From Tomocerus qinae (taxonomy: Eukaryota > Arthropoda > Collembola > Entomobryomorpha > Tomoceridae), in assembly GCA_020055645.1 (NCBI GenBank), contig CM034546.1, positions 128,113,875-128,177,874 of the forward strand: 64,000 nucleotides of DNA, written 5' to 3'. Under the pieces are notes generated by a model that had not been told where the DNA came from, did no database searches, and worked only from the letters and a program-made list of their open reading frames with translations. The translations under genes were made by a program, and so were the position numbers. This document shows positions 1 through 10,991 of this stretch, one piece after another; the stretch's first letter is position 1, and the number at the start of each line of letters is the position of its first letter.

Positions 1-3000
1 ATTGGAAAGAAGACGGCTGTTTCAGCTTTATTTGGAAATGAGAATTTGAATCCATTAGATATATATACTAAAAGTAGTGAAAATATTGTAGCTAGTATGA
101 GAGCAGCAAGGTACCTTGGATTAGCATTACAACAATTTAAAACCGATGCAAAAAAAGAAGATTCGATTGTTAGGATTATTGAAATAGGAGCTGGTAGCGG
201 TGCTGCTGCTAAAGAAATATTTTCTATCTTACAAAAAGAAGAAATCCCGTTTCGCTATACGTTCACAGATATTTCTCCACATTTTTTCGAAGGGGCTAAA
301 CAACAATTTTCAACAATTGGTGGAATAGATTATAAAGTATTGGATATTGAAAGAGATCCATCAACGCAAGGATTTTGTCCATACCATTATGATGTCGTTG
401 TTGCATCTAATGTAATACATGCTACTAGTGACTTAAAGAAGTCTTTGACAAATATTCGCAAACTGATGCGAACTGATGGCATTTTGGCATTGCAAGAAAT
501 TACTGATCCAAGTAGAGCTATTGATATAATTTTTGGTATTCTCGAAGGGTATTGGAATTTTACTGATTACAATGTAAGATCTCGTCATGCAATGGCACCA
601 GTTGGAATTTGGAGTAAATTGTTGATTGAATCTGGATTTACTAATGCGATCAATTTATCAAGCAAAGACGAATTTATAAGCAATATGGTATCTAGAGCTG
701 TGAATTACTACCCAAGCAGTGAAAATAATTTGGCTGATGACAAAAAAACTGCATGGCTTATTTTTGGCGAAAATGATGATCTATCAGTTAAAATTAAAGA
801 AAAATTAGAACAAATTAGTGACAAAGTGGTTATCATTTGTCGAGGAGACAAGGAAGTAGAAGACAGATACCTCCACTATTACGATAGTGCTGATGACTTT
901 TCTGTAAAGAAGATTATCTCAGCATTCATGGGAAAATACTATATTAAAGGTGTGATATATTTAGCAACAAACATTAATTTTAAAAATAAGGAGATAGAAT
1001 ACAATAGTATTTTAAATGTATGCAAATTCTTGTCAGAAGCAGCTAATCACAATTTTCAGTTTGTTGCAGTCACAAAAGGAATATATTATATTCAAAATCA
1101 GAAAGCAGTTAGCCCTTTTAGTTCTGTAATATGGGGAATGGCTAAAAGCATCGTCAACGAAGTTTCTGAAATGCATGGTAAAATGATTGATCTTGATCCA
1201 GATGATTCCAATGCGGAAATTGATAGTCAACAAATATTCTTTGAGCTATTTGATATAGATGAGCGGTTAGTTAGTTTTCGAAATAAAAAAAGGTTTGTAT
1301 CAAGAATTATAACTCTACCAAATGCATTAGCGCCATTAATACTCCCTCAAGGAAGATACAGGATTGTTATTCCTAAAACGAAGAAAATTAATGACGTCAG
1401 CTTCTCTTCTATCCAAAAGGAACCTTTAGGATCTAAAGAAATTGAAGTTCTAGTTAAGGCTGTAGCATTGAATTTCAGAGATATTTTTGTAATTCTGAAG
1501 CCTGAAATGTTCCACACAGTGAGAGAGACCGTTGGGTCAGACTTTTCAGGAATTGTTTCTAATATTGGTTCCGAAGTCACAAAATTTAATATAGGTGATG
1601 AAATATATGGGATTTCACTTAGCAGTAGCGTTGGGAGTCACGCTATAACCCATGAGGATGTTGTTATACATAAACCGAAGCAAATGACATTCAATGACGC
1701 TGCAACTCTTCCTTCTGTACTGATGACAGCATTTTATTGCATGGTGACTGTCGCTGACTTGAAAAAATGTGAAACTATTTTGATTCATGTTGCTTCTGGA
1801 GGTGTTGGGTTAATTGCTATCCAAATAGCCAAAAATATTGGGGCAAAGATAATTGCCACTGCGGGATCTCATCGAAAGAGAAATTATTTGCGAACGTTGG
1901 GCATTGAGAATGTTTTCCACTCTAGAGATTTGACGTTTGGAGATGAAATAGCTAGAGTTACTAATGGACAAGGTGTAGACATGGTTCTCAATTCTCTGAC
2001 TGGACACGGATTTAAAGAAACATCACTTAAGGCATGTGCACAAAATGCCCGTTTTGTTGAAATCGGAAAAGTTAACATTTGGAAACCGGAACAAGTTCTG
2101 GAACTACGGCCTGATGTTAAATACACGATTGTTAATTTAGAGACGTTGACAAATGCAGAAATCGGGGATATGCTAGACGCAATAAAATATCACATTAAAG
2201 AGGATTACAAACCGTTGCCTTATTCCAAGTTTGACGTGGTTAATATTAGGGGTGCACTAAATTATTTTTTGAAAGCAAATCACATTGGAAAAATTGTAGT
2301 GACGATGCCAGAAATTATTGAAGTAGGAAATCAAATCACAAAAAAAGATGTGATATTTAGTTCAAATGCTACATATTTAGTTACCGGGGGTTTAGGTGGA
2401 ATTGGTCTTGAAGTTGCAAAATGGATGACAGATTCAGGTTGTAAGTATTTAATTCTGGTTGGCAGATCTGCTCCAAATGAAGCAACTTCACAAGTACTTA
2501 ATAAACTGCGGGAAAAAGGATGTAAAATTCTTTCATTCCAAATCGATATTGGAAATTGGGATCAGTCCAAATCTCTATTCGAAATGATCTCGTCATCTGA
2601 ATATCGTCTTCCACCCTTAAGAGGAGTGATTCATTCTGCTGGTGTCATCTCTGACGCTATATTCATTAATCAAACTTGGGAAAAATATCAAACTGTTTTT
2701 AATGCTAAAATTGCTGGATGCCTCAACTTACATGAATTGACCAAAGATTTAAATTTAGAACATTTTGTTTTGTTTTCCTCCATGGCTGGACTTTTTGGTC
2801 CTATGGGGCAAAGTAATCATGCGGCAGCTAATGCTTTCTTAGATTCTTTTGCTAGTTATCGTCACTCTATTGGTCTTCCAGCACAAACGATAAATTGGGG
2901 TGGTTGGGCAGAAATTGGTGCAGCTTCCAATACAGCCTTTGGAAAAGAAGGCTTATTCGGAGTTAAACCATTTACTCCTAACCAAGGGATAGCATCGTTA

Positions 3001-4752
3001 CAATTTATTATGAGTAGACCTGATTTACTCCAAGTAGGAGTGATTCAAATAGACTTTTCCGAATTTAGTCAATACTTCAGCATTGGAAATTCTCTTGCAG
3101 AATTGACAGACACCTTAGACAGTAGAGAATCATCTTCTTCGTCTATTCAATCAGAAACATTTTGGAATGAAATTGGGCCACTATCTCTAGACGAAAGAAA
3201 TGGATATATTAAAACCAAAATCACTGCAATTATTAGAAAAACATTGAAATTACCTGAAACGGAAACAGTTGATGAGTTTCAAACATTCCAAGAAATGGGT
3301 TTAGATTCATTAATGGCTGTCGAAATGAAAAATAAACTTCAAACTATTGTAGGAAAACGAATAACTTTGAATGTTACCGCCATGATGGATCATCCTACAA
3401 TAAATGCACTTAGTAAGTATTTGGCAGAGAAAACTGTTGCAGCAGAGGGAGATAATGGTGGCCCAGTAATAAATGAACTTGCCGAATTTAATTCAAAAGT
3501 TATGTACGATTTGGTTAAGCAGGATTCAATACTTTTGGAATCTATTCAGAGTGTTAGTAATAATAAACCATCAGAAATAAGAAATATATTGTTAACAGGA
3601 GCTACTGGACATCTTGGAGCATATCTTTTAAAAGAGTTGACACTAAATAAACAGTTGAAATGCTTTTGTTTGATTAGAGGAAAGTCCGTTGAACAAGCTC
3701 AGAAAAAATTGATCGCCAATTTGAAAAAGTATGATATTTTAAATGATATTAATTTAGAAAATGTTACCATTGTTGCAGGCGATATAACAACTGTAAATTT
3801 AGGTAATTCGGATGATGAATATAAGAGGTTGTCGTCAGTAATTGATATGGTGATTCATCTAGCAGCTAAAGCTAATCATATTGAGAGATACTTGGTTAAC
3901 AAAGGAAACAAAAAAGATATTCGATCTGTTAACGTATTAGGAACGGTAAATGTTCTTAAATTTGCCTCTAATATCAAAACAAAGAGAGTAGTTTTCCCGT
4001 CATCTTTCTCATCTATCAATCGTCTTACAGATGATGGTTTTATTTACGAAGATTTTCCTGACAATGAAAACAATGCTGACGATCTTACCATGGGTTACTC
4101 AGTGTCTAAATTTGTTTGTGAAAAATTATTGAAACAGGCGAACGATCGAGGAATTCCATGTATTGTTGTCAGATATTCCAGTCTTTTGGGACACAGTGAA
4201 ACGGGAATTTTCATGTCAAACACTAATACAGTGGTAAACCAACTACTTATATCCCTTCGATTTGGAATGATGCCCGACATAGAAGGTTTTTGGTTTGGAA
4301 TTCCAGTTGATATAGCAAGTCAGCTGACATTGGAATTAATACTGAATACTAACGCAGATTCTGGTGTTTTTAATATAGTTCAGCCTGTACCAATGTACGT
4401 CATGGATTTTATTATTCTCGCCAAACGATTTGGTTTTGATTTGGCATTGGTCAGTATGCAGGAATATGAAGCCAAAATTAAAAAGGAAATTGAAACTAAT
4501 AGTATTTTGTCTATTCTTAAAGATAGTTATTTGGAGAATGAGGAATTTTCCTTCTCAGAAGTATCTAAGACGCATCCCAAACTCCGCCAATTTTTAGAGA
4601 AGGGAATTAATACAAATAGAATTAGTGACAAATGTAGAAATTTAATTCCAGATATTAATGACAGGATACCACAATCCATAGATGTTTTTCAGGTCTATTT
4701 AGAATTTGCTCAGCGAAGTGGTATTTTCGAGAAATTTGGAATTGTGCGTTAA
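1..4752 (+). CDS. Reducing type I polyketide synthase with terminal thioester reductase, 5'-partial
   Basis: The reading frame is open from base 1, so the KS-AT-DH part lies left of the window; 1583 residues remain. Order seen, numbered from base 1: a SAM-dependent C-methyltransferase (glycine motif EIGAGSG near 60); a degenerate ketoreductase-like structural region (about 240-440); an enoyl reductase (about 448-780, NADPH loop VASGGVG near 597); a ketoreductase (about 790-1000, GGLGGIG, Ser927); an ACP (GLDSL, phosphopantetheine Ser1103); and a short-chain thioester reductase (GATGHLG 1200-1206, Tyr1366-x3-Lys1370). This is a highly reducing module whose product would be released as aldehyde or alcohol rather than acid. 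The KR position usually Tyr, 13 residues after Ser927, is His940 (GQSNHAAAN). No intron interrupts 4.7 kb. Base composition matches the neighbours. PKS identity is secure; product and origin are unknown. Confidence 0.95.
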   Translation: MGKKTAVSALFGNENLNPLDIYTKSSENIVASMRAARYLGLALQQFKTDAKKEDSIVRIIEIGAGSGAAAKEIFSILQKEEIPFRYTFTDISPHFFEGAKQQFSTIGGIDYKVLDIERDPSTQGFCPYHYDVVVASNVIHATSDLKKSLTNIRKLMRTDGILALQEITDPSRAIDIIFGILEGYWNFTDYNVRSRHAMAPVGIWSKLLIESGFTNAINLSSKDEFISNMVSRAVNYYPSSENNLADDKKTAWLIFGENDDLSVKIKEKLEQISDKVVIICRGDKEVEDRYLHYYDSADDFSVKKIISAFMGKYYIKGVIYLATNINFKNKEIEYNSILNVCKFLSEAANHNFQFVAVTKGIYYIQNQKAVSPFSSVIWGMAKSIVNEVSEMHGKMIDLDPDDSNAEIDSQQIFFELFDIDERLVSFRNKKRFVSRIITLPNALAPLILPQGRYRIVIPKTKKINDVSFSSIQKEPLGSKEIEVLVKAVALNFRDIFVILKPEMFHTVRETVGSDFSGIVSNIGSEVTKFNIGDEIYGISLSSSVGSHAITHEDVVIHKPKQMTFNDAATLPSVLMTAFYCMVTVADLKKCETILIHVASGGVGLIAIQIAKNIGAKIIATAGSHRKRNYLRTLGIENVFHSRDLTFGDEIARVTNGQGVDMVLNSLTGHGFKETSLKACAQNARFVEIGKVNIWKPEQVLELRPDVKYTIVNLETLTNAEIGDMLDAIKYHIKEDYKPLPYSKFDVVNIRGALNYFLKANHIGKIVVTMPEIIEVGNQITKKDVIFSSNATYLVTGGLGGIGLEVAKWMTDSGCKYLILVGRSAPNEATSQVLNKLREKGCKILSFQIDIGNWDQSKSLFEMISSSEYRLPPLRGVIHSAGVISDAIFINQTWEKYQTVFNAKIAGCLNLHELTKDLNLEHFVLFSSMAGLFGPMGQSNHAAANAFLDSFASYRHSIGLPAQTINWGGWAEIGAASNTAFGKEGLFGVKPFTPNQGIASLQFIMSRPDLLQVGVIQIDFSEFSQYFSIGNSLAELTDTLDSRESSSSSIQSETFWNEIGPLSLDERNGYIKTKITAIIRKTLKLPETETVDEFQTFQEMGLDSLMAVEMKNKLQTIVGKRITLNVTAMMDHPTINALSKYLAEKTVAAEGDNGGPVINELAEFNSKVMYDLVKQDSILLESIQSVSNNKPSEIRNILLTGATGHLGAYLLKELTLNKQLKCFCLIRGKSVEQAQKKLIANLKKYDILNDINLENVTIVAGDITTVNLGNSDDEYKRLSSVIDMVIHLAAKANHIERYLVNKGNKKDIRSVNVLGTVNVLKFASNIKTKRVVFPSSFSSINRLTDDGFIYEDFPDNENNADDLTMGYSVSKFVCEKLLKQANDRGIPCIVVRYSSLLGHSETGIFMSNTNTVVNQLLISLRFGMMPDIEGFWFGIPVDIASQLTLELILNTNADSGVFNIVQPVPMYVMDFIILAKRFGFDLALVSMQEYEAKIKKEIETNSILSILKDSYLENEEFSFSEVSKTHPKLRQFLEKGINTNRISDKCRNLIPDINDRIPQSIDVFQVYLEFAQRSGIFEKFGIVR

Positions 4753-6420
4753 TCAATTGATATGTATATTAAAATATCGTGATTTAATAGCAATTAACAA
4801 GTTATAAAGTTGCAGTGTAGTCTTTCTGGTTTTAAAAGTAAATATTGCTCACTCCAATCCAATTTCCAATCGAGATTAATAAAAACTAAACTAAAAATTA
4901 TGTTGTATGAATAAATTATGTATGTATGAAATGGTATTTTATTAAAAATTTATTTTTTTGTGTAATTGCTCCATGTTCGGTCTTCTCCACTTCCTAACAT
5001 TTGGTAGATACAGTAGGAAGCACTCATTTTTCCCACACCCCACTTTTAGCTAGATAGGGTATATATTATCAGATATTGAGCATAATTGTCTATAAGTAAA
5101 CGTTGCTACTTATAACCTCTATTACGTTCTATGCTAGCCCAATATGTTTAGTGTAGTGTATAATAATAGGTTTTATTATTCCCACCTGCCAGCTGATAAT
5201 GCGAGATGTATCGGAAAAAAGGTAGCTAAGCAAGCCTATTTAGTTGGTTTCTATTTAGTTTTTTGCCTGCGGAAACCAATATGCTTTAATATTTAAAATG
5301 TTGTTTCACCTAGTCATTCTATTAATTAAAAGTTTGATTGAATAGTGAGATGATCATACTAAATGTAAGTAATGCTAATCGTAATTAGTAAATGAGATAA
5401 GAAAGTTAATAAAAAGCACGCTTTATTATTACGTAGTTAAATTAACAAATTAAACTGATAAATTAACTGTTCTTTCTGAAAACAGAAATCATGATACACT
5501 CGAAGCGATCCAGAATAGGAATTTAATTTGATCGATACAATCTTGAATATAGGCACTTGTATAATAAATAACTAAAAGTAATGAGTTTATGTATCAGATT
5601 TTTACATACACGTATATAAGAACTGAAATATTGATTTATAGCAATTACAATATTTACTAGCTCTTTTACTTTATATACGGCTAAAATGGTTCATGCCTAC
5701 ATATTATATACATACGTATGTACGTACTACGGAATAAGTAGTATTACTACGTATACGCAAAATATTATTTTGCAGTGAAAGAAGACATCCAGATTATGTA
5801 CACATCATGCATCAACCAGTAAACTGTGATATTAAACAAACATTTAAAGTTAGGTTCATTAACCGTTGCACGTCTAAGAGTTAAAAAACTAATTACTGCA
5901 TTAATTAGATCTTCATTTATCTCAATACGAACTATTTTACTCGAGTGGTACTTGGAATTGCATAGGACATATAGCACTGAAACAAACGCATATTATGGTA
6001 TTGGAAACCGTGTAGGTTGACTAGTTTATGTCCACACTGACTTCAATTTTTTAAATATCACAATTCTCTAATCTGGATATATTATTTTATTTTATTTTGC
6101 TATTCAATTTAAATTGATGGCTAGACTGCTAGACTGTTTCCAGAATGCCAATAAAGATTATTATCTTACTGATAATATTAGTACATGGCATGGTATTCTT
6201 GTATTAAAACTCATAATACAATAAAGATTACCACGTAGTCGAAGTTTATAGCCATCATAGTAACAACAACAACCTAGAACGCTAGAGTTTTACTTAAATT
6301 GACTTAATTATAATATTGCTCTACTTCAGATTTAATAAATCTAATGGTATATAATTTCGCGAAATTGATGTCAGTATTATTCTATAATATAATCGCACTA
6401 ATACCTGACTATCTATGTCT
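4753..6420. other. Non-coding spacer downstream of the PKS
   Basis: AT-rich sequence without a convincing reading frame. AATAAA-like signals shortly after the PKS stop (about 4878 and 4910) could serve its polyadenylation. Short open frames around 5765-6020 on both strands have no family signature and look random. Confidence 0.6.
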
Positions 6421-6422
6421 TG

Positions 6423-6888
6423 GTACGACCGCCTAGGAAACCTGCATATATTACGTAACGTAAAACCCCCTTTCTCAAGTGTAGCGCAAGTGCTAGCTGT
6501 AACTCTTTTGGGCATCGCTTCCTCCTATCAACTATCAACGTAATATATGCACGTTCCTTGAAAGCAAAAAAGTAAAATGCGCATGCCCCTCCCTCTAAAC
6601 CAACGAATTGAGTTGTTTCATATTATTATAACATCAGAACAATAATACGAATTCACATAAGATGATTATTGGTGATTGAATGGAAATAATTAGCTAAAGA
6701 AGGCAATTCGTTTTCCAAAATCCCGGAATCATATTTTTCTGATTTTAAAGGGGAACATTCTGGGGTGTTTAATAAATATAATGTTTTATTATTCCCCATT
6801 TGAACCGGAATTGTTTTTATTACTGTGATGGGTTGCCTGCTTAATTTCTCTTGAGTGCCAGGTTCGCCCCTTAGCTGGGTTCAACTAT
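6423..6888 (-). repeat. Dispersed repeat, short copy (inverted relative to 58794-59637)
   Basis: The reverse complement of this stretch matches 58794-59637 in several blocks: the end with AGCTGGGTTCA and CTCTTGAGTGC, the block with ATTTCCATTC, the block with ATGCGCATTTT, and the block TGCATATATTACGT. By eye, matching blocks are about 85 percent identical; this copy is shorter because of internal gaps. It contains its own inverted motif TGCATATATTACGT / ACGTAATATATGCA at about 6442 and 6538. No coding capacity is seen. It is probably an eroded non-autonomous transposon. Confidence 0.7.
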
Positions 6889-7172
6889 AAAATTATAAAT
6901 CCTATATACACAATTTAGTTTATTAATAATATTTACAATATATAGGTACGGTACGTGACTAAGCCGTTTGCAGTATATTTACAACTACAGCGAATTGTGT
7001 ATCAGTATAAAATATTTATCTACAAGTACCTACAAGACACCGAACTATTTTTTCGTCCCGGTACGAAATATTTGATTATTATTTTGACTGTCAATAGATT
7101 GAACGTACCTCATTAGAATTATTATACTCAAAAAACTTGTTCCAAAATTATCTCCATACTAATACTGTGAAA
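6889..7172. other. Upstream region of receptor 1
   Basis: AT-rich 5' flank. The stretch from about 7110 onward recurs directly after the Penelope tandem (from 18142), so the duplication junction lies only about 63 bases before the start codon. The sequence TGTGAAAATG around the start is shared with receptors 2, 3, 4 and 6. Confidence 0.5.
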
Positions 7173-8454
7173 ATGCTAACAAAACTGACAATCAAGGCTT
7201 TAGAAAACTGTTGCACTGTAATCCATCGTCTTAAACTGTTCCCCTTGGAATTTGATTCTCAAACAAAGACACTAATCTACAGTGACTCAAAATTTAAATT
7301 ATACAATTGCATCCATTTTACGTGTGCGTTTGTGTATTGTTTCTTAGTGAATACGATAATTTTGCTCAAAAATTTATTTCAACCAGACCCTGCAATAAAT
7401 GTTCGTATAATAATATTTTTTATTGTGTTCGACTTGATTTTGTGCTTGGGATTATCGTTTTCGTATTTCATTTTGTTTAACCTGAAATATGCTGTCAACG
7501 TTGCTAATGCATACCTCAAGATGGACTCCTTGTTTGAAAGTAATTTGAAATGTTAATTTAATTATACAAATAGGATTGGAATATAAGAATCTTCATAATA
7601 AATTATATTACAAATGCTTTTCAGGGTCTTTCCCTAAATGGAAAAAGGAAAGTCAGATTGACACAGTTGGAATCTTTCTTTGCGGGATGTTGCTCATTTT
7701 TCCATTGGTTCAGATTACATTCGGAGCACTCTGCATTTATCACACTGAGAATCCGGTTTACATTATCTGGAATTACATTCTTCCTAAATTTCTAGCAGAA
7801 AATCCATTATTGCTGATTTGGCTATTCTTCGCCATGAGTTCGTTATTGGGATTTGGGCTGTATACATTACTGCTTGCCACAATTGTCTCTGTGATCTACT
7901 TGAACATTACTGATGATTGGATGTATTTCACATCGACTTATATTCCTAATGCCTTAGCTACAAATCCGTCGTACTTTGCTTCAAGACCTAAACTGCTTCC
8001 GAAGATACGTCCACTAATGAGGAAAATGGTCACAATGATGCGTTTAGTAAATATTTATTTCAACCAGATAATTTATGTTGTAGATCCACTCCTTCTGGGC
8101 ATTGTTCTCGTTCTCCACATTATATCTTGCTTTGCTATGGTTAATTTGTTTGGGGCTTTCAAAATGCCTTTCTACCTTCTATTCCCCTTTGTAAATATGT
8201 TGCTTTTTGTTATGGAAATCATTTTATTTCGCACTTCTGCCCGAGTTATTGATCTATCCCAAGAATTCTCTCTCCAGTGGCAGAGGCAAGTCCATGGAGA
8301 TTTGTTCATGAGAAAATGGCTGAAAGGACATCGCCATTTAAGAATTGAAATTGGGCCATTTTTCATGATTACTAAATTTACAATAGTTACCTTTATGTCT
8401 TTACTTATCGGTCACACTATTAACCTTATTCTAGGGATCAATTGCAATGTGTAA
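7173..8454 (+). CDS. Receptor 1: GR-like seven-transmembrane chemoreceptor (subfamily 1)
   Basis: Coding exons 7173-7539 and 7625-8454, joined over an 85-bp phase-1 GT-AG intron (codon split A|GG), give 398 residues. Hydrophobic segments lie at about 44-66, 79-103, 138-160, 186-214, 276-297, 303-325 and 369-391, so seven spans are predicted. The C-terminal pattern (LRIEIGPFF, then TFMSLLIGHTINL in the last span) resembles the TYhhhhhQF region of arthropod gustatory receptors, but diverged. The start is the first ATG in frame; the frame extends upstream only with TTG. It is presumed to be a ligand-gated channel in chemosensory membranes. Its protein is identical to receptor 3, and DNA identity is essentially complete from 7110 to about 8288, then falls sharply. 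Confidence 0.85.
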
Positions 8455-9454
8455 CTTGACATGATATTAATCACAGCTATTGATATGATTTGATTGGTAG
8501 TAATATACATGTAATAATATTTTATGTAATACACAATATATAATTTGCCTCATTTGTATGTGATATGGATGATGTGAAATGTCTAGTACTAATAGACAAC
8601 TTTTAAATCATAAACAATACGTAGTTTCTAATTTATAATGGAAACATATGTATATGACATTAATTATAAACGTCACAACAGTTGCGGTACAGATCAGTGC
8701 TATTACCAATATTACAGAGAATTTTAGTAATTAAATGATACTAAGCAGCAATTAATGGTTTCCTTTTAAGGTAAATTACAATTTAAAATATAATTTACAT
8801 TTACAACTAACATCTACCTCCTCTATCTGTATGTCCGATATCCCAAGCATTAAATTGTACATGTATGTAGCATAAAATAAACTTTTGTACTATATACCCT
8901 ATAAGAATATACTGTTTTAATTGAACAGATGTTATCCTCAGTTCATTTAATACTCTAAATTCAAATAGCTCTTCTTTATAACATTGACCACAATTTATTT
9001 GTCGTATAGACTGCAAAAACAATTTTGTTTATCCTATGTTGCTTGTTTCTCTAAATTATTTTTAGGGTTGGCAGTAAATAAATGTAAAAGCTACATGACT
9101 TCCTAGAAAATAATTTTATACTTATACTTTGACTTGTAAGTAGAGAATTCAATTTAAATATAAATTGCTTAAATAGTATTTCACATTCCTCTTAATCTCT
9201 CAAACTATCCTATTATATGCTATAAATTATAATTAACTATCTACTTCAAAACTCGGAAGACATATATTATTATTTTATCCTTACTACTTACATAGTTAAG
9301 CGTACTGCTCAAACCAACAAAAAACAAATGTACGAATAAAAATATATTCTCAAACAGTTTCTGATCCAAGTTGAGCTTTGTCTTTTTGCATGTGTCCCTA
9401 TAAACCCTTCTACAACCTATATATAAATAGCTACATTTAAATATAACTTTTAAG
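8455..9454. other. Spacer between receptors 1 and 2
   Basis: Non-coding. Its counterpart is 19487-20470, clearly homologous throughout but carrying many substitutions and small indels, unlike the near-identical 5' half of the neighbouring receptors. It contains one copy of the motif GATCCAAGTTGAGC at 9363-9376. The weak minus-strand open frame at 8807-9022 is not supported as a gene. Confidence 0.6.
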
Positions 9455-9459
9455 TCAGT
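9422..9459 (+). promoter_or_regulatory. Candidate core promoter of receptor 2
   Basis: TATAAATA at 9422-9429 and an arthropod-type initiator TCAGT at 9455-9459 lie about 175 bp before the start codon. The TTAAATA ... AAGTCAGT arrangement recurs upstream of receptors 4, 8 and 9 and in altered form before receptor 5. The assignment rests on conservation among paralogues only. Confidence 0.45.
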
Positions 9460-9632
9460 CAGTAAGTCAGTACTAAAGCAAAATCTTTCCTACAAAGACT
9501 CTTAACTTTCCCACAGCATAAATATAAGTCTAAATCATAGTGTGAAACCTGTCTTAATAAGTATAAACCCGTGTCATAAAAAAATTCCGATTTTAATCCA
9601 AGTTGAGCATTTTTTATTTAACAACTGTGAAA

Positions 9633-10938
9633 ATGTTGCCAAGACTAACAATGGCAGCTTTGGATAACTGCTGCACCGTGATTCATCACCTTAAACTTTT
9701 CCCTTTGGAATTCAATCGGAAAACAACAACTCTAAAATACAGTGACTCGAAACTGAAATTATTTAGTGCCGTGATGTTTACTTGCATCAACTGGGGAGGG
9801 GTGATACTTTACACGGGAATTTTACTCAAAAATCTATATCAGCCTGATCCCACGATGAACGTTCGGCGAATAATATTTTTAATTATGTTCGACTTGGTTT
9901 TGTTTTTAGCAGCAGTATTATCATATTTTGTTTTGTTCGAACTGAAAGATGCCATAACTGCCTTTAACGCTTACATCCGGGTTGATTCTATATTTGAAAG
10001 TAAAAAAGTCATTATAAATTAATTGCTAAATACAAAGTACTATATTTACTACTATACATAAATTACATTCTACAAAATAACGAGTTATTTAGAAAACATT
10101 AAAAATAATATTTCTACTCTTTTCAGAAACTTTCCCTAGATGGAGAAAGGAGAGCCAGTTTGATGTAGTCGGACTGCTACTTTGTGCATTGGAGCCCATT
10201 TTACCGTTTTTTAAGATTGTTACGAGTACACTATGTGTATATCACCCTGACAATCCTGTGTATATTATAGTTCATTACGTTCTTCCTGCTAGTGTAGCCG
10301 AGCATCCTTTAATGAAGCTAAGCGTTTTCATTTTCATCTTTTTTATAGCATCTTTTGTTTTATATGCATCATTATCAGGACTGATTGTCTCCATTGGCTA
10401 TGTTACCGTTACAAAAGATTGGTTGTATTTCATATCTACCTTTATTCCCAATTCTAATGACACCTACTACGCCTTAAGACCCGCACTACGTAGAAATATA
10501 AAACCTCTGATGCGCAAAACATTTACAATGTTGCGCTTGGTAAATATTTATTTCAACCAAATGATTCCCGACGTAGCCGCAATCATCATGGGAATTATTC
10601 TTGCTATTCACGTAATTTCAGGATTTGCCATGATTTGTTTGTTAGATATTATTGGAATGCCCTACTATCTCCTATTCCCATGCTTAAATATCATCTTTTT
10701 TGTAGCAGAAATTATTTTATTTAACGCTTCTGCTCAAATTCTTCGTTTATCTCATCAGTTCTCCCACCAATGGAACATCAAAGGAGATATGTACATGAGA
10801 AAATGGCTAAAGGGTCGACGCCCCTTAAGAATTGAAGTCGGACCGTTTTTCATCCTTGGAAGGTCAACGCTATTGACCTTTATGTCTTTACTTATCGCCC
10901 ACACCATCAACACATTATCGAACATGGGTTCGAGTTGA
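9633..10938 (+). CDS. Receptor 2: GR-like receptor (subfamily 2), C-terminus replaced by retroelement junction
   Basis: Exons 9633-9999 and 10127-10938 with a 127-bp phase-1 intron; 392 residues. Closest relative is receptor 4. Homology runs through HTIN in the last membrane span and stops at about 10911, where the Penelope-like insertion begins. The last eight residues (TLSNMGSS) and the stop codon come from ten filler bases plus the retroelement tail repeat. Membrane span 7 is nearly complete, so the protein could still fold, but the natural stop and 3' end are lost. The short motif ATCCAAGTTGAGC at 9596-9608, 37 bp before the ATG, is shared with other subfamily-2 genes. It is either a functional allele with an altered tail or an incipient pseudogene. 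Confidence 0.75.
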
Positions 10939-10968
10939 AATTATTTTCTTCATAGAAGGATTTTGCCC
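10922..10968 (+). repeat. 47-bp Penelope tail repeat, copy a
   Basis: Begins ACATGGGTTCGAG and ends GGATTTTGCCC. The same 47 bases occur at 14300-14346 and 18095-18141, bracketing both retroelement copies. Terminal 'tail' duplications of this size are known at Penelope-like element ends. Confidence 0.85.
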
Positions 10969-10991
10969 ACCTCAGTAAATCGACTCTGATC

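Noticed and set aside
5765-6020. Overlapping short frames on both strands in the PKS-receptor spacer
   Set aside because: No homology among paralogous spacers, no domain, no start or splice context.
7137-7172. Upstream start for receptor 1 adding 12 residues
   Set aside because: It would need TTG as start; the ATG at 7173 is conserved in position in all paralogues.
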